Origin: Glaciihabitans tibetensis
Lineage (GTDB): Bacteria; Actinomycetota; Actinomycetes; Actinomycetales; Microbacteriaceae
Reading direction: 5' to 3'
Assembly (NCBI RefSeq): GCF_003003265.1
Contig: NZ_PVTL01000002.1
Coordinates: forward strand, 62,001-126,000
Length of the DNA stretch: 64,000 bases
Below the pieces are notes generated by a model. It was not told the DNA's origin, ran no database searches, and saw only the letters and a program-made list of their open reading frames with translations. A program made the position numbers and the translations under genes. Shown in pieces: positions 35,945-47,485 of this stretch; positions within the stretch are counted from its first letter, which is position 1; every line of letters starts with the position of its first letter.

Positions 35945-37193
35945 CCCCGACGAAGCTGCCCTCGCGCGCGCCGGGGGGAACCGCGAAGATGCCGGACCCG
36001 ACGTGGCGCACGTATTCGTTCATGGCGTCGTTCTTCGCGAGGCTCAGCTGCACGGGCACATACTGCGTTTGCGGGTCGCGCTGGAAGCTGATGAAAAACA
36101 GGCCGGCGTTGAGCCGACCGAGGTCGTCGTTGCCGTCCACGAAGTTGTACCCCCGGCGGAGCATGCTCGCGCCGTCGTTATTGGTGGGGTGGGCAAGCTT
36201 CACGTGTGAGGCGGGGTCGATGAGCGGCGCGTCCCCGCGTCCCGCCAGGGCGAAGTCGGGTTCCGTGAACTCGCTTCCGCCGCTGAGTGGCGCGCCCTCG
36301 CCCTTGGTGCGCCCGATCACTCGCTCCTGTTCGCGCAGCGACGAGCGGTCCCAGGTCTCGATGGTCATGCGGATCTTGCGCGCAACAAGGTAGCTGCCGC
36401 CCGCCATCCATCCCGGTCCCTCGGACGAATGGGCCCAGATCGCGGAGTTAACCTGATCGGTGTCTTCGGCGCGCATGTTCGCCGTGCCGTCCTTGAACCC
36501 GAAGAGGTTGCGCGGGGTTGTCTGGGCGCGGGTGGTGGATGACGTGCGGCCGAAGCCCAGCTGCGACCACCGGATCGATGCGCGCCCGAAGGCGATCCGG
36601 GAGAGGTTGCGAATGGCATGCACGGCGATCTGCGGGTCGTCGCTGCACGCCTGGATGCACAGGTCACCGCCGACGAGGGCGTCGATGAGGGCATCTCCGG
36701 GAAAGTGCGGGAGGTCGATCAGCGCGGCGGGGCGCTTGCCGGCGAGGCCGAAGCGGTCGTCGAACAGAGACGGACCGAGGCCGAAGGTGATGGTCAACCC
36801 GGACGGCGGAAGGTCGAGGGCCTCGCCCGTGTCGTCCGGCGGCGAGTCATACGGACCGCTGGCTGGCCCGTAGCCGCCCGCACCCAGCCCTGAGGTCATC
36901 CGGCTGGCGGCGTAACTCCAGTCCGCCAGCAACTCCGCCAGTTCGTCGCGGCTGATGTCATCGACGTCGAACGCCGCGAAGTGCAGCCGGTCCTGCGCGG
37001 GCGTGGTGATGCCGGACTGGTGTTCGCCGAAGAACGGGTAGCTGGCCGCTGCGCCCGAGTGCCCGGGGGCGGCAGCGGCAACGGCATAGGAGGCACCGGC
37101 GCCGAGACCCGCACCGACAACGCCGGCACCCGCGAGGGAGAGCAGACCCCTCCGCGAGAGCCCTTTTTTCGGCGAAGCCGGTGTGTCATTCAT
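35928..37193 (-). CDS. efeB: EfeB Dyp-type heme peroxidase / deferrochelatase
   Basis: 421 residues. The N-terminus has a Tat signal (LSRRGLLSLAGAG, then a hydrophobic stretch), so the folded heme protein is exported; tatB is elsewhere in the window. The Dyp motif GFKDGTAN is present, along with the C-terminal FISFQRDPQTQYVPVQ. It oxidises ferrous iron or strips iron from heme for the EfeUO importer. It is the last gene of the minus-strand efeU-efeO-efeB operon. Its stop codon lies in a tandem repeat. Confidence 0.94.
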   Translation of the reverse strand: MNDTPASPKKGLSRRGLLSLAGAGVVGAGLGAGASYAVAAAAPGHSGAAASYPFFGEHQSGITTPAQDRLHFAAFDVDDISRDELAELLADWSYAASRMTSGLGAGGYGPASGPYDSPPDDTGEALDLPPSGLTITFGLGPSLFDDRFGLAGKRPAALIDLPHFPGDALIDALVGGDLCIQACSDDPQIAVHAIRNLSRIAFGRASIRWSQLGFGRTSSTTRAQTTPRNLFGFKDGTANMRAEDTDQVNSAIWAHSSEGPGWMAGGSYLVARKIRMTIETWDRSSLREQERVIGRTKGEGAPLSGGSEFTEPDFALAGRGDAPLIDPASHVKLAHPTNNDGASMLRRGYNFVDGNDDLGRLNAGLFFISFQRDPQTQYVPVQLSLAKNDAMNEYVRHVGSGIFAVPPGAREGSFVGAGLFG

Positions 37194-37220
37194 CGTTCAG
37201 TTCCTCGGGTAACGCTGGCC

Positions 37221-38468
37221 CTAGCCGACCAGCACTGCGGTGAGCTTACTCAGCGGCTCGCTGAGCGCATTCACGCCGTTGGCGAGGTCCTTGACCTGCT
37301 CGGTGGTGAGCTCCGTGTACGACACGAAGCCCGCATCGAGGGATCCGTACGCGGCGAGTTCGCTCTGCAGCGCCGTGAACTCTTCGTCGATCTGGGCGAC
37401 CAGCTCGGGATCTTTGGGCTCGACGATGTCGCGCACGCCCTCGAACGCCACCCGGGCACCCTCGAGGTTGGCCTGGAAATCCCACAGGTCGGTGTGCGAC
37501 CAGATCTCTTCCTCACCGGTGATCTTGCCGCTCGCGACCTCGTCGAGCAGCCCGATCGCCCCGTTGGAGATGGCGTCGATCGAGACCGTGTAATCCGCCT
37601 CGTGGACGGCGTCGTTCAGAGCGCCGGTGTCGGCCTGCAGCAAGTCGGAGAAGTACGCGCGCTCAGCGGCCGTGAGCGGGACGTAGGCCTCGCCGTTGTT
37701 GTCCTCCGCGGCTGGCGGCCAGAGATCCTTCTCGATGCGGTGCCAGCCGGTCCACTCCGTGCCCTCCTCGACGTCCGCCTCGCGGAAGTCGATTTTCGGG
37801 TCGAGGTCGCCGAAGGACTCGGCAACCGGCTCGATCCGCTCGTAGGAGGCGCGGGTGAGGGCGTACAGCGACCGCGCGGTGTCGTCGTCTCCAGCGCGGT
37901 ACGCGTCGAGGAACGCTGTTGTCGCCGGAACAAGGGCTTCGATCTGGTCCTTGACGTAGGCGACGTAGTTTGTTGCCGCCGCGGCGGCTGCCTCGGCGTC
38001 GTCCCCCGAATCGGCGAGGTCCGCGCCGGAGTCGGTGACCGTGAACGCGGTTCTGCCGATACCGTCCCCGATCATGCCGGGCTTGCACACGGTGTAGTAG
38101 TCGCCGGGTTTGGCCTGCACGACCAGGTCTCGCGTGATGCCGGGGCCGATGTTCTCGACCTCCCCGACGATGCGGAGGCCGTCGTCGGCGAGGAGGTAGA
38201 ACTCGGTGACCTGGTCGCCAGAGTTGGTGATGGTGAACGCGAGGCTGCCGCTCGGCGCTTCAGCCGCGGAGACCGTGCACGAGTCCGCGCTGCTGTCCAC
38301 GGTGAGGGCGAGTGTGGCCGTGGCATCCCCCTCGGTCGTGGGGTTATTGGGCACGCAGCCCGACAGGGCGAGCAGGGCGACCACGCCGGTCACGAGGCCG
38401 AGGGCGGCTCGGATGGGGCGCTGAACCGAACGGCGCTCTGGCGTTGTCGTAGCGGCGGGCTGGGTCAT
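37221..38468 (-). CDS. efeO: EfeO iron-binding lipoprotein (cupredoxin + imelysin/M75)
   Basis: 415 residues from the ATG that overlaps the efeU stop, with GAGGAG upstream. A lipobox LSGC (about residues 34-37) is followed by a cupredoxin-like domain (residues ~45-140, with YTVCKPGM) and an M75 peptidase-like helical domain with [15 protein letters not shown], close to the HxxE-type iron site of the family. It captures ferric or ferrous iron and passes it to EfeU. Confidence 0.94.
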   Translation of the reverse strand: MTQPAATTTPERRSVQRPIRAALGLVTGVVALLALSGCVPNNPTTEGDATATLALTVDSSADSCTVSAAEAPSGSLAFTITNSGDQVTEFYLLADDGLRIVGEVENIGPGITRDLVVQAKPGDYYTVCKPGMIGDGIGRTAFTVTDSGADLADSGDDAEAAAAAATNYVAYVKDQIEALVPATTAFLDAYRAGDDDTARSLYALTRASYERIEPVAESFGDLDPKIDFREADVEEGTEWTGWHRIEKDLWPPAAEDNNGEAYVPLTAAERAYFSDLLQADTGALNDAVHEADYTVSIDAISNGAIGLLDEVASGKITGEEEIWSHTDLWDFQANLEGARVAFEGVRDIVEPKDPELVAQIDEEFTALQSELAAYGSLDAGFVSYTELTTEQVKDLANGVNALSEPLSKLTAVLVG

Positions 38469-39322
38469 CGGACTCCTCGGGGGATGGGTACTGAGCGTGC
38501 AGGAGCGCCGACCTTGGGTGCCTGGCGTCGCACGGAGCGGATAAAGATGGTCATCACGACACCGACGTAGGCAACCCAGGCGATGGCCTCGAGCACGGTG
38601 GTGGCGGGGGAAAAGTTGAAAATGCCCTTCAGCAGCGTGCCGTACCAACTGTTCGGGGGGATCGTCGCGCTGACGTCGAAGGCGAGCGTGTAGAGACCGG
38701 GCAGGAAACCGGCCTCCTGGAGGTCGTGCACCCCGTAGGCGAGGATTCCGCCGGCGACGATGATGAGAAACACCCCGGTGTAGGTGAAGAACTTCGTGAG
38801 GTTGATCGACAGCACGCCGCGGTAGATGAGGTACCCGAGCACGACGGCGGTGGCTATTCCGAGCGTCGCCCACACGAGCGGGAAGTTGTCCTCGCCGGTG
38901 GCGCGCGCCGCCGCCCAGATGATGAGGGCCGTTTCAATGCCCTCGCGTCCGACCGCGAGGAACGCCACGAGCACCAGCCCCCACCCCGCGCCGTCCAGAT
39001 GGGAGTCGACGTCGCTGCGCATCTGCTTCGACAGGTCACGGGCGGCACGCAGCATCCAGAAGATCATCCAGGTGACGAACCCGACCGCGACAATCGACAA
39101 CATTCCGCCGATGAACTCCTGGGCCGTGAATGAGAGCCCGTACGCGCCGAAGGTGAGGATCGCGCCGAGGCCGAGCGACAGGAGCACCGCGAGAGCGACG
39201 CCCAGCCAGATGCGCCGGATGACGTCGGTTCGCCCCAGTTTTTTCACGTACGCGATCAGGATTCCCACCACGAGCGCCGCCTCGAGCCCCTCGCGGAGAC
39301 CAATGAGGAAGTTTGCGAGCAC
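38465..39322 (-). CDS. efeU: EfeU ferrous iron permease (FTR1 family)
   Basis: 285 residues and seven helices. Two REXXE iron motifs are clear, in [10 protein letters not shown] (residues ~8-17) and [10 protein letters not shown] start at GTG 39322: it places the first REXXE motif in helix 1, as in the family, with AAAGG upstream. The frame extends further but has no membrane features there. It is first in efeUOB and follows a DtxR-like box, so it should be induced by iron limitation. Confidence 0.94.
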   Translation of the reverse strand: MLANFLIGLREGLEAALVVGILIAYVKKLGRTDVIRRIWLGVALAVLLSLGLGAILTFGAYGLSFTAQEFIGGMLSIVAVGFVTWMIFWMLRAARDLSKQMRSDVDSHLDGAGWGLVLVAFLAVGREGIETALIIWAAARATGEDNFPLVWATLGIATAVVLGYLIYRGVLSINLTKFFTYTGVFLIIVAGGILAYGVHDLQEAGFLPGLYTLAFDVSATIPPNSWYGTLLKGIFNFSPATTVLEAIAWVAYVGVVMTIFIRSVRRQAPKVGAPARSVPIPRGVR

Positions 39323-39390
39323 GGCGGGACCTTTGATTGAGGAGGCGGATGTCGGGGAGCCTGGCGAGCGGATGAACCGGTCAGTGTGAC

Positions 39391-39409
39391 GAAGGTAAGG
39401 CTGACCTAA
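39391..39409 (-). promoter_or_regulatory. DtxR/IdeR-type iron box of efeUOB
   Basis: Read on the minus strand, TTAGGTCAGCCTTACCTTC matches the DtxR consensus TTAGGTTAGCCTAACCTAA at 15 of 19 positions. A TACCTT hexamer inside it could be the efe -10. Fe(II)-bound DtxR/IdeR would block the operon. The box also lies 61-79 bp upstream of mshB. Confidence 0.8.
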
Positions 39410-39469
39410 CCGACGTGACTCTACCGTCGTATGCCTATCCTGTCCATGAGCCATTGCGAAAGAGGTCAG

Positions 39470-40651
39470 ATGAGCGTGCAGGAACGCGTGTTGTTTGTGC
39501 ACGCCCACCCCGACGACGAAACCATTGCCAGCGGGGGCACCATCGCCACTCTGGTGGACAGCGGCGCCGTTGTCACCGTCGTCACCTGCACCCGTGGCGA
39601 GCGCGGTGAGGTGATTCCGGCATCGCTGCAGCATCTGCTCACCTCAGAAGATGCCCTCGCCGAGCATCGCGAGCGGGAGCTCGCTGCCGCGCTTGCCATC
39701 CTCGGCGTGACCGACCACCGGTACCTGGGCGAGGGCAGCGCCCGCTGGGTCGGCCGGGATGCACGCCGCTACCGTGACTCGGGCATGGAGTGGGGCGAGT
39801 CCGGGGCCCAGGCGCTGCCCGACCTCGACCCGGACAGCCTGGTTGCCGCCGACTTCGGCGAGGTGGCCTCCGACGTTGCGGCGGTGGTCGCCGACGTTCG
39901 ACCCGACGTGATTGTGAGCTACAACGACTTCGGAGGGTATGGGCACCCCGACCATATCCGGGCCGCACGGGCCGCCAGGCGAGCCGCCGAGGTGTACAAC
40001 GTGCCGTATTTCGCGATCGAGCCGCGGGATTCGGCCGCGGCATCCACCCTCGACATCAATGTGGCTGGCGTGCTCGACCGCAAGCGCTCCGCCATGGCCG
40101 CCCACGCGACCCAGATCGCCGTCGACGGCGACAGCTTCGCGCTCTCCAACGGCGTTTCCCAGCCGATCGACAGCATCGAACGGTTTCGTCGGGTGCGCCG
40201 GGAATATCCGGCGGGACGCGCTCCCTTCGTCGACCAGAGCCTCCCCGTGAAGGTGGTCAGCGCCCTCGTGGGCCTCATTGTCGGCGTCGCCGTCGGGGCC
40301 ATGCTCACGGTGGCGCACCAGGCCTCGTTCGTTGTTGGCACGGTCACAGTGCCCTACGGCCTCATCATCGGCGTGATCATTTTCGCCTGTCTGTTGGCTG
40401 GGCTTCGCCTGATTTTCGGCACCAGGCTCATCGCAGCGACCTGTGCCCTCGGCATTCTGCTGGCCGTCGGCACGCTGTCGTTGCGCAGCGGAGGAGGATC
40501 GGTTTTGGTGCCGGCGACCGCGGCCGGATACATCTGGACGGCCGCGCCAACGGTGATTGCTCTGGTTGTGCTCGGTTGGCCGCAGCTTCCGCCCCGGCGG
40601 CACGATAAGATTGAAGCTCCCTCCGAAGTGAAAGGATCACTGCCCCAGTGA
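39470..40651 (+). CDS. mshB: MshB-type PIG-L deacetylase fused to a membrane domain
   Basis: 393 residues. Residues ~1-255 are a PIG-L/LmbE zinc deacetylase with AHPDDE (12-17) and YGHPDHIRA, the metal-binding motifs of MshB, which deacetylates GlcNAc-inositol in mycothiol synthesis. From about residue 260 there are four hydrophobic segments (starting [17 protein letters not shown]), resembling the separate small membrane protein that follows mshB in other actinobacteria. The ATG 39470 has AGAGG upstream. An ATG at 39431 is less likely. Neighbours fdxA and dapC match the mycobacterial mshB locus. Mca-like activity cannot be excluded. Confidence 0.85.
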   Translation: MSVQERVLFVHAHPDDETIASGGTIATLVDSGAVVTVVTCTRGERGEVIPASLQHLLTSEDALAEHRERELAAALAILGVTDHRYLGEGSARWVGRDARRYRDSGMEWGESGAQALPDLDPDSLVAADFGEVASDVAAVVADVRPDVIVSYNDFGGYGHPDHIRAARAARRAAEVYNVPYFAIEPRDSAAASTLDINVAGVLDRKRSAMAAHATQIAVDGDSFALSNGVSQPIDSIERFRRVRREYPAGRAPFVDQSLPVKVVSALVGLIVGVAVGAMLTVAHQASFVVGTVTVPYGLIIGVIIFACLLAGLRLIFGTRLIAATCALGILLAVGTLSLRSGGGSVLVPATAAGYIWTAAPTVIALVVLGWPQLPPRRHDKIEAPSEVKGSLPQ

Positions 40652-40974
40652 CCTACGTCATCGCCCTTCCGTGTGTCGATATCAAGGACCGCGCGTGCAT
40701 CGACGAATGCCCCGTCGATTGCATCTACGAGGGTGATCGCTCGCTCTACATCCATCCAGACGAATGCGTCGACTGTGGCGCCTGCGAGCCGGTCTGCCCG
40801 GTCGAAGCGATCTACTACGAGGATGACCTGCCCGAGCAGTGGGCGGACTACTACAAGGCCAACGTCGAGTTCTTCGACGACGTCGGCTCTCCAGGAGGCG
40901 CGGCAAAGGTGGGCGTGATCCACAAGGATCACCCCGTGATCTCCGTGCTGCCCCCGCAGGGTCCGGCGCACTAA
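40648..40974 (+). CDS. fdxA: 7Fe ferredoxin
   Basis: 108 residues. The first cluster uses Cys9, Cys17, Cys21 (and Cys25), the second Cys40, Cys43, Cys46 and Cys50 (CVDCGACEPVCP). This is the 3Fe-4S/4Fe-4S pattern of actinobacterial FdxA/FdxC. The GTG overlaps the mshB stop (GTGA). It carries electrons for redox enzymes, and its position between mshB and dapC is conserved in actinobacteria. Confidence 0.95.
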   Translation: MTYVIALPCVDIKDRACIDECPVDCIYEGDRSLYIHPDECVDCGACEPVCPVEAIYYEDDLPEQWADYYKANVEFFDDVGSPGGAAKVGVIHKDHPVISVLPPQGPAH

Positions 40975-41008
40975 CGCCCGCGCTCGCGTCGCAAAGGAAC
41001 CGCGATTT

Positions 41009-42169
41009 ATGCCCGTGACGTTGCCCGAATTCCCCTGGGACGCCCTCATTCCGTTCGCCCAGACGGCGCGCCGTCACGCCGACGGCATGATCGACCTCTC
41101 TGTCGGTTCCCCGGTTGACCCGACGCCCGAACACATTCGGCGTGCCCTGGCCGAGGCGACCGACGCGCATTCATACCCGCTGACCGCCGGCACGGTCGAG
41201 CTGCGCGAAGCGATCGTCGCGTGGTACGCCCGCCGTCGCGGGGTGTCCGGTCTGTCGCTCACCGAGGTGCTGCCGTCGATCGGCTCGAAGGAGCTGATTG
41301 CGTGGCTTCCGTTGATGCTGGGCCTCGGCGCCGGCGACGTTGTCGTGCAGCCGAGCGTCGCCTACCCCACCTACGCGATCGGTGCGGCGTTGGCCGGTGC
41401 GAGCGTGGTGACGGCGGATGATCCGGCCGCCTGGCCCGCGAACACGAAACTGATCTGGCTCAACTCGCCTGGCAATCCCGACGGCAGGGTTCTCGGCATC
41501 GCGGGTCTCGCCGCTGCCGTCGCCCGCGCCCGCGAACTCGGCGCCGTTATCGCGAACGACGAGTGCTACGCCGAGCTGAACTGGGCGGGGGACGAGCCGA
41601 CCCCGTCAATTCTCGACCCCCGTGTGGTCGGCAATTCGACCGAGTCAGTGCTCTCGGTGTATTCGCTCAGCAAGCAGTCCAATCTCGCCGGTTACCGCGC
41701 CGGGTTCGTCGCGGGGTGCGCTGCCACCATCGACGCGCTGCTGGCCGTGCGCAAACACGCGGGACTTATCCCGCCGGCGCCCGTGCAGGCGGCCATGGTC
41801 GCTGCCCTCGGCGAGGACGAGCACGTGAGCGCCCAGCGCGAGTTGTACCGCTCGCGCCGCGCCCGACTGCTGCCGGCGCTGCAGGACGCGGGCTTCCGCA
41901 TCGACCACAGCGAAGCAGGGCTGTATCTCTGGGCGACCCGGGGAGAAGACGCCTGGACTACCGTCGCCGCGATGGCAGAACTCGGCATCCTCGTGGTTCC
42001 CGGCAGCTTCTACGGCACGGGGGCTCCCCACCACGTGCGGGTGGCTCTCACCACCACCGACGCGCTGATTGACGAGGCCGTCACCCGGTTGCGCGGGTCG
42101 TTGGTCTCTACCAACAGAGAAGTCGCCCCAGTATTGACGGATGCAACGGTTACGCCCGCGGGCAATTAG
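41009..42169 (+). CDS. dapC: Succinyldiaminopimelate transaminase
   Basis: 386 residues, class I/II PLP aminotransferase. The PLP lysine is Lys222 in SLSKQSN, with GYRAGF after it and LNSPGNPDGRVL before. It makes N-succinyl-L,L-diaminopimelate in the succinylase branch of lysine and peptidoglycan synthesis. dapD and dapE, the flanking steps, lie 1.5-3.5 kb away. AAAGGA precedes the ATG. Confidence 0.93.
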   Translation: MPVTLPEFPWDALIPFAQTARRHADGMIDLSVGSPVDPTPEHIRRALAEATDAHSYPLTAGTVELREAIVAWYARRRGVSGLSLTEVLPSIGSKELIAWLPLMLGLGAGDVVVQPSVAYPTYAIGAALAGASVVTADDPAAWPANTKLIWLNSPGNPDGRVLGIAGLAAAVARARELGAVIANDECYAELNWAGDEPTPSILDPRVVGNSTESVLSVYSLSKQSNLAGYRAGFVAGCAATIDALLAVRKHAGLIPPAPVQAAMVAALGEDEHVSAQRELYRSRRARLLPALQDAGFRIDHSEAGLYLWATRGEDAWTTVAAMAELGILVVPGSFYGTGAPHHVRVALTTTDALIDEAVTRLRGSLVSTNREVAPVLTDATVTPAGN

Positions 42170-42178
42170 GCTGTGTGC

Positions 42179-43495
<1,317 letters not shown>

Positions 43496-43514
43496 CACGC
43501 ACGGCGGCACGGGC

Positions 43515-43535
43515 GCGCTGAGGTTGGCTCAGCGC
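43515..43535 (+). terminator. Hairpin after gltA
   Basis: GCGCTGAG and CTCAGCGC form a perfect 8-bp stem with a 5-nt loop, 20 bp after the stop. There is no T-tract. Confidence 0.55.
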
Positions 43536-43558
43536 AGCCCGCTCCCGCTCCCGCTGGC

Positions 43559-43626
43559 CTGGCGCGCGACGCGCCCGCCTGACGCGCCCGCCTGGCGCGC
43601 GACGCCCGCCTGACGCGCCCGCCCTA
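43559..43626. repeat. 31-33 bp tandem repeat before the dapD stop
   Basis: Two units (43559-43591 and 43592-43622) alternate CCTGGCGCGCGACGC and CCTGACGCGCCCG. The next bases, CCCTACGCG, hold the dapD stop (CTA) and resemble the unit. Confidence 0.7.
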
Positions 43627-44568
43627 CGCGTGCAGCGCGGTGTTGAGCTCGATGCCGTTGCCGGAACGGGCGAGCACCTCGACGGCCCCGGTCATCGAGT
43701 TGCGGCGGAAGAGCAGTCCGGCAACTCCGCTGAGCTCAACGGCCTTCACGGTGCGCACCTCGGGGGTGGTCTTGTCGACCACGGTGACCTTGGTGCCGGC
43801 GGTGACGTAAAGCCCCGCCTCCACCACGCTGTCGTCGCCGATCGAGATGCCGATTCCGGAGTTCGCTCCCAGCAGCGCCCGCTCGCCGATCGACACCCGC
43901 TGAGTACCGCCGCCGGAGAGGGTGCCCATGATGGATGCCCCGCCGCCGATGTCCGAGCCGTTGCCGACCACAACGCCCTGGGAGATGCGTCCCTCGACCA
44001 TTGAGACGCCCAGGGTGCCGGCGTTGAAGTTGACGAAGCCCTCGTGCATCACTGTGGTTCCCGGTGCCAGGTGGGCGCCGAGACGCACGCGCGAGGCATC
44101 CGCAATTCGCACCCGATCCGGGCTGACGTAGTCGAGAAGCCGGGGGAATTTATCGATACCGGTGATGGCGATGCCCGCGCGCTGCAGGCGGGGGCGCAGC
44201 CGGGTGAAGTCGTCGGGGTGCACCGGGCCAGCGTTGGTCCAGGTGACGATCGGCAGCTGCCCGAACAGTCCGTCGAGGTTGATGCTGTTCGGCTCCACCA
44301 GCAGGTGACTGAGCAGGTGCAGGCGCAGGTAGGCATCCGAGGTGCTCGCGGGAGGCGCGTCGAGGTCGATCTCAACCGTGCGGAACTCGAGGGTAACGTT
44401 GCGGCGCTCGTCGGCCCCGGCGAGATCCTCGAACACGGCGGGCGCGATGTGGGGATCGGTACCCTCGGGAACCGCGCCAAGCTTCGGCTCGGGAAACCAG
44501 GTGTCGAGAACGGTGCCGTCGCCGGCGATGGTGGCGAGGCCGTAGCCCCAGGCAGAGCGAGAAGTCAT
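43624..44568 (-). CDS. dapD: Tetrahydrodipicolinate N-succinyltransferase (actinobacterial type)
   Basis: 314 residues. The C-terminal half is a left-handed beta-helix with hexapeptide repeats ([54 protein letters not shown]). The N-terminal half is the long actinobacterial form. It uses succinyl-CoA to open the diaminopimelate pathway. It is divergent from dapE over 57 bp. Minus-strand GATACT (44577-44582) lies 9 nt before the ATG, with a CTGGAG ribosome site between. Confidence 0.95.
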   Translation of the reverse strand: MTSRSAWGYGLATIAGDGTVLDTWFPEPKLGAVPEGTDPHIAPAVFEDLAGADERRNVTLEFRTVEIDLDAPPASTSDAYLRLHLLSHLLVEPNSINLDGLFGQLPIVTWTNAGPVHPDDFTRLRPRLQRAGIAITGIDKFPRLLDYVSPDRVRIADASRVRLGAHLAPGTTVMHEGFVNFNAGTLGVSMVEGRISQGVVVGNGSDIGGGASIMGTLSGGGTQRVSIGERALLGANSGIGISIGDDSVVEAGLYVTAGTKVTVVDKTTPEVRTVKAVELSGVAGLLFRRNSMTGAVEVLARSGNGIELNTALHA

Positions 44569-44625
44569 GGCTCCAGAGTATCGATTGCCGGGGCGGGCCA
44601 GCCGCTCACCAGTAGAATTTCGTGC
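44569..44625. promoter_or_regulatory. Divergent dapD-dapE promoters
   Basis: The 57-bp gap carries GATACT on the minus strand (44577-44582) for dapD and TAGAAT on the plus strand (44613-44618) for dapE, the latter 8 nt from the ATG. Confidence 0.6.
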
Positions 44626-45729
44626 ATGCCGACCGTAAACGCCACCGTTCCCGTGCTCGACCTCACCGCCTCATCCATCGACCTCACCCGCCAGCTCTGT
44701 GACATCGAATCCGTGTCCGGCGACGAAGCCACCATCGCCGACGCGATGATCGCCAGCCTCGCCGGTGCGGGCCACCTTGAGATCATCCGCGACGGCGACG
44801 CAATCGTGGCGCGCACGAACCTCGGCAGGGACAAGCGGGTGGTCATCGCCGGCCACATCGACACGGTGCCGATCAACAACAACGTGCCCACCCGGTACGA
44901 GACCATCGACGGGGTCGAGTACCTCTGGGGGCGCGGCACCGTCGATATGAAGGCGGGCGTGGCCGTTCAGCTCAAGCTGGCCGCCGAGCTGGTGGATCCC
45001 GCGGTGGATGTCACGTGGATTTGGTACGACCACGAAGAAGTCTCTGAGTCCCTCAACGGCCTGGGTCGTCTGGCCCGCACCCGCCCTGACCTGCTCGCGG
45101 GCGACTTCGCCATTCTGGGCGAACCGACAAACTCTGAGATCGAAGGCGGATGCAACGGCAACGTGCGCGTGGAGGTGCGCACTTTTGGCCTCCGCTCGCA
45201 CTCCGCCCGGTCGTGGGTGGGGCACAACGCGGTGCACGATCTCGCACCCATCCTCGACACCCTCGCCAGCTACGTTGCCCGCGAGGTCGAGGTCGATGGC
45301 CTCGTCTACCGCGAGGGCCTCAACGCCGTCGGGATCTCCGGGGGCATCGCCGGAAACGTCATCCCGGATGAGGCGATGGTGCACATCAACTACCGCTTTG
45401 CGCCCAGCCGGTCGGCGGAGGAGGCGGTCGCTCACCTGCGCGAACTCTTCGACGGGTACGACCTGACCGTGGTCGACCTCGCGGCCGGCGCACGCCCCGG
45501 GCTCGACGCGCCGCTGGCACAGCACTTCCTGGCGGCGGTGGGCGGTGAGGCCCGCCCGAAGTATGGCTGGACGGATGTCGCGCGGTTCTCCGCCCTCGGT
45601 ACCCCCGCGGTCAACTACGGCCCGGGCGACCCGCTGAAGGCACACGCCGATGATGAGCGGGTGGCGCTGGAGCAGATCACGTCCTGCGAGACGGGCCTGC
45701 GCACCTGGCTCTCCGACGCCACGGCCTGA
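44626..45729 (+). CDS. dapE: Succinyl-diaminopimelate desuccinylase
   Basis: 367 residues, M20 metallopeptidase fold. Zinc ligands and catalytic residues show in [25 protein letters not shown] and [10 protein letters not shown]. It releases L,L-diaminopimelate. Start at ATG 44626; TAGAAT at 44613-44618 suggests a nearly leaderless transcript. The next gene starts 5 bp later and is probably co-transcribed. Confidence 0.94.
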   Translation: MPTVNATVPVLDLTASSIDLTRQLCDIESVSGDEATIADAMIASLAGAGHLEIIRDGDAIVARTNLGRDKRVVIAGHIDTVPINNNVPTRYETIDGVEYLWGRGTVDMKAGVAVQLKLAAELVDPAVDVTWIWYDHEEVSESLNGLGRLARTRPDLLAGDFAILGEPTNSEIEGGCNGNVRVEVRTFGLRSHSARSWVGHNAVHDLAPILDTLASYVAREVEVDGLVYREGLNAVGISGGIAGNVIPDEAMVHINYRFAPSRSAEEAVAHLRELFDGYDLTVVDLAAGARPGLDAPLAQHFLAAVGGEARPKYGWTDVARFSALGTPAVNYGPGDPLKAHADDERVALEQITSCETGLRTWLSDATA

Positions 45730-45734
45730 TCTCC

Positions 45735-46994
45735 GTGCCGAACTCCCGCACCGCTGCCCGTCGGCCCTCGGCGGGCAAGCCCGGGCGCCCGCCAGCGCCG
45801 GTCGACCTTGCCAGCTCCTCCGCCAGCTACTACGCGCGGACGCCGTGGTGGGCGAAGGTCCTCGTCGTCTTCCTGGTGTCGCGTGTTGTCACCACCATCC
45901 TGCTGCTCATCTTCGCGTCGATGCAGGCACAGAACCCGTGGACCGCGGCAAGCCCCGACTACTTCTCGTTCGCCTCCATCTGGGATGGCCACTGGTACTA
46001 CATCGTCAGCGTCGCGGGGTATCCGAGCGATCTCCCCGTGACCGCTGACGGCCACATCGGGGAAAATGCCTGGGCGTTTATGCCCGCGTACCCGATGCTG
46101 GTCCGCCTGATCGGTGCCATCACCGGCGGCAGCTTCGCCGTTGTCGCGGTCTGGGTGTCGGTCGGTTTCGCCCTGGGAGCGGCGCTGATGTTCTACCGGC
46201 TGATGGCCCTGGTGCTGCCGGGAAGCCAGGCGTTGTACTCCGTTGTGCTGTTCTGCTTTGCGCCGCTGTCCCCGATTCTGCAGGTCGCCTACGCCGAGTC
46301 GATGGGCCTGTTTTTTCTCACACTCGGGCTGTACCTGCTCCTCCAGCGCCGGTATTGGCTGCTTCTGCTGGTCATCGTCCCGATGAGCCTCACGCGGCCG
46401 AGCGGTCTGGCATTTGCCCTCATGCTCGGGCTCCACGTGATCTACCGGTGGACGAAGCGGCGCACCGAGCCGTTTCCCGTGCCCGAACGAGTCGCCGCCG
46501 TGGTTGCGGGCGGCTTCAGCGCCGCGATGGGCTTCGCCTGGCCGCTTATCGCCTGGGCGGTGACGGGGTCGGCCAGCGCATACACTGACACCGAGCTCGC
46601 CTGGCGGGCCTCGTACGTGGGATACGGCGAGCTGGTTCCGTTCGCCGGGTGGATTGCCGGGGCGAATTGGTGGGTGCCAGAACCGCTGGGTGTCTTGCTC
46701 CTGATCCTGGCGGTCGCGCTGTTTGCCTGCGCGATGTTCACCCCGTGGGTCAGGCGCATCGGCGTTGACCTGCGCTTGTGGGTGGCGAGTTACGCGCTCT
46801 ACCTGCTCGCGGTGTTCTTTCCGCAGTCGAGCACGTTCCGGCTGTTGATGCCCATGTTCCCGCTCTGGGGTGCACTCGCGCAGCCCCGGTCAAGGACCTA
46901 CCGGATTCTGCTCGTTTTAGTGCTGATTGCGGGCCAGGTGGGCTGGATTTACATAGGCTGGTTGGTGGGTGAGAATGACTGGACACCGCCGTAG
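45735..46994 (+). CDS. PIG-V-like membrane mannosyltransferase
   Basis: 419 residues. A Pro/Ala/Arg-rich N-terminus is followed by about ten helices. The loop DGHWYYIVSVAGYP after helix 1 is the signature of PIG-V/polyprenol-phosphate-mannose transferases (GT-C fold). AYPMLVRLIG and LTRPSGLAFA also fit. It probably adds mannose to a lipid or protein acceptor outside the membrane. It starts with GTG 5 bp after dapE. Confidence 0.78.
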   Translation: MPNSRTAARRPSAGKPGRPPAPVDLASSSASYYARTPWWAKVLVVFLVSRVVTTILLLIFASMQAQNPWTAASPDYFSFASIWDGHWYYIVSVAGYPSDLPVTADGHIGENAWAFMPAYPMLVRLIGAITGGSFAVVAVWVSVGFALGAALMFYRLMALVLPGSQALYSVVLFCFAPLSPILQVAYAESMGLFFLTLGLYLLLQRRYWLLLLVIVPMSLTRPSGLAFALMLGLHVIYRWTKRRTEPFPVPERVAAVVAGGFSAAMGFAWPLIAWAVTGSASAYTDTELAWRASYVGYGELVPFAGWIAGANWWVPEPLGVLLLILAVALFACAMFTPWVRRIGVDLRLWVASYALYLLAVFFPQSSTFRLLMPMFPLWGALAQPRSRTYRILLVLVLIAGQVGWIYIGWLVGENDWTPP

Positions 46995-47020
46995 TCCAAG
47001 ACCTGAGAATCCCGCGTTTT

Positions 47021-47048
47021 TGAGAACGCGAGAAATAGACGATAATAG
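47021..47048 (+). promoter_or_regulatory. Promoter of the DUF3117 gene
   Basis: TTGAGA (47021-47026), a 16-bp spacer and TAATAG (47043-47048). Confidence 0.5.
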
Positions 47049-47077
47049 GAACGTATCTTTGTGAAAGGGGACTACTC

Positions 47078-47248
47078 ATGGCAGCCATGAAACCGAGGAC
47101 CGGCGACGGCCCAATGGAGGCTGTCAAGGAAGGTCGCCTCATTATCGTGCGCGTTCCCCTTGAGGGCGGCGGCCGTCTGGTCGTATCCGTGAACGACGCC
47201 GAGGCCAAAGAGCTGCACGACGCTCTCGCCAACGTCGTTTCGGCGTAA
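47078..47248 (+). CDS. DUF3117 family small protein
   Basis: 56 residues: it begins MAAMKPRTGDGPMEAVKEGR and contains IIVRVPLEGGGRLVVSVNDAEAKE, near-identical to the DUF3117 proteins present across actinobacteria (Rv1211 in M. tuberculosis, from memory). AAAGGGG lies 8 nt before the ATG. Function unknown. The conservation and its own promoter suggest a housekeeping role. A 590-bp repeat-rich gap follows. Confidence 0.92.
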   Translation: MAAMKPRTGDGPMEAVKEGRLIIVRVPLEGGGRLVVSVNDAEAKELHDALANVVSA

Positions 47249-47261
47249 GCACTCACTTCCC

Positions 47262-47410
47262 CTTAGTTCTGGTCCGTTGCTCTTCGGCGGCTCCTGCTCC
47301 GTCACGTAGGTGACTTCTGCTCCTGTGCTTCGGCGAGCTCTGGTCCGTCCCTCCGGTGACTTCTGGTCCAGGTCTTCGATCATTCCCGCTCCGTCACCAC
47401 GGTAACCTCT
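47262..47410. repeat. Degenerate ~22-30 bp repeats after DUF3117
   Basis: Blocks such as CTGGTCCGTC, CGGTGACTTCTG and CTTCGGCG recur with variation. The array is decayed and codes for nothing I can support. Confidence 0.6.
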
Positions 47411-47485
47411 GATCGTCTCTCTTGGGTGGGCCGTGTGGTTGGGGTCGTCCGACAAAACTTGGCACCTCGCCGCTGCGCCGGAACT

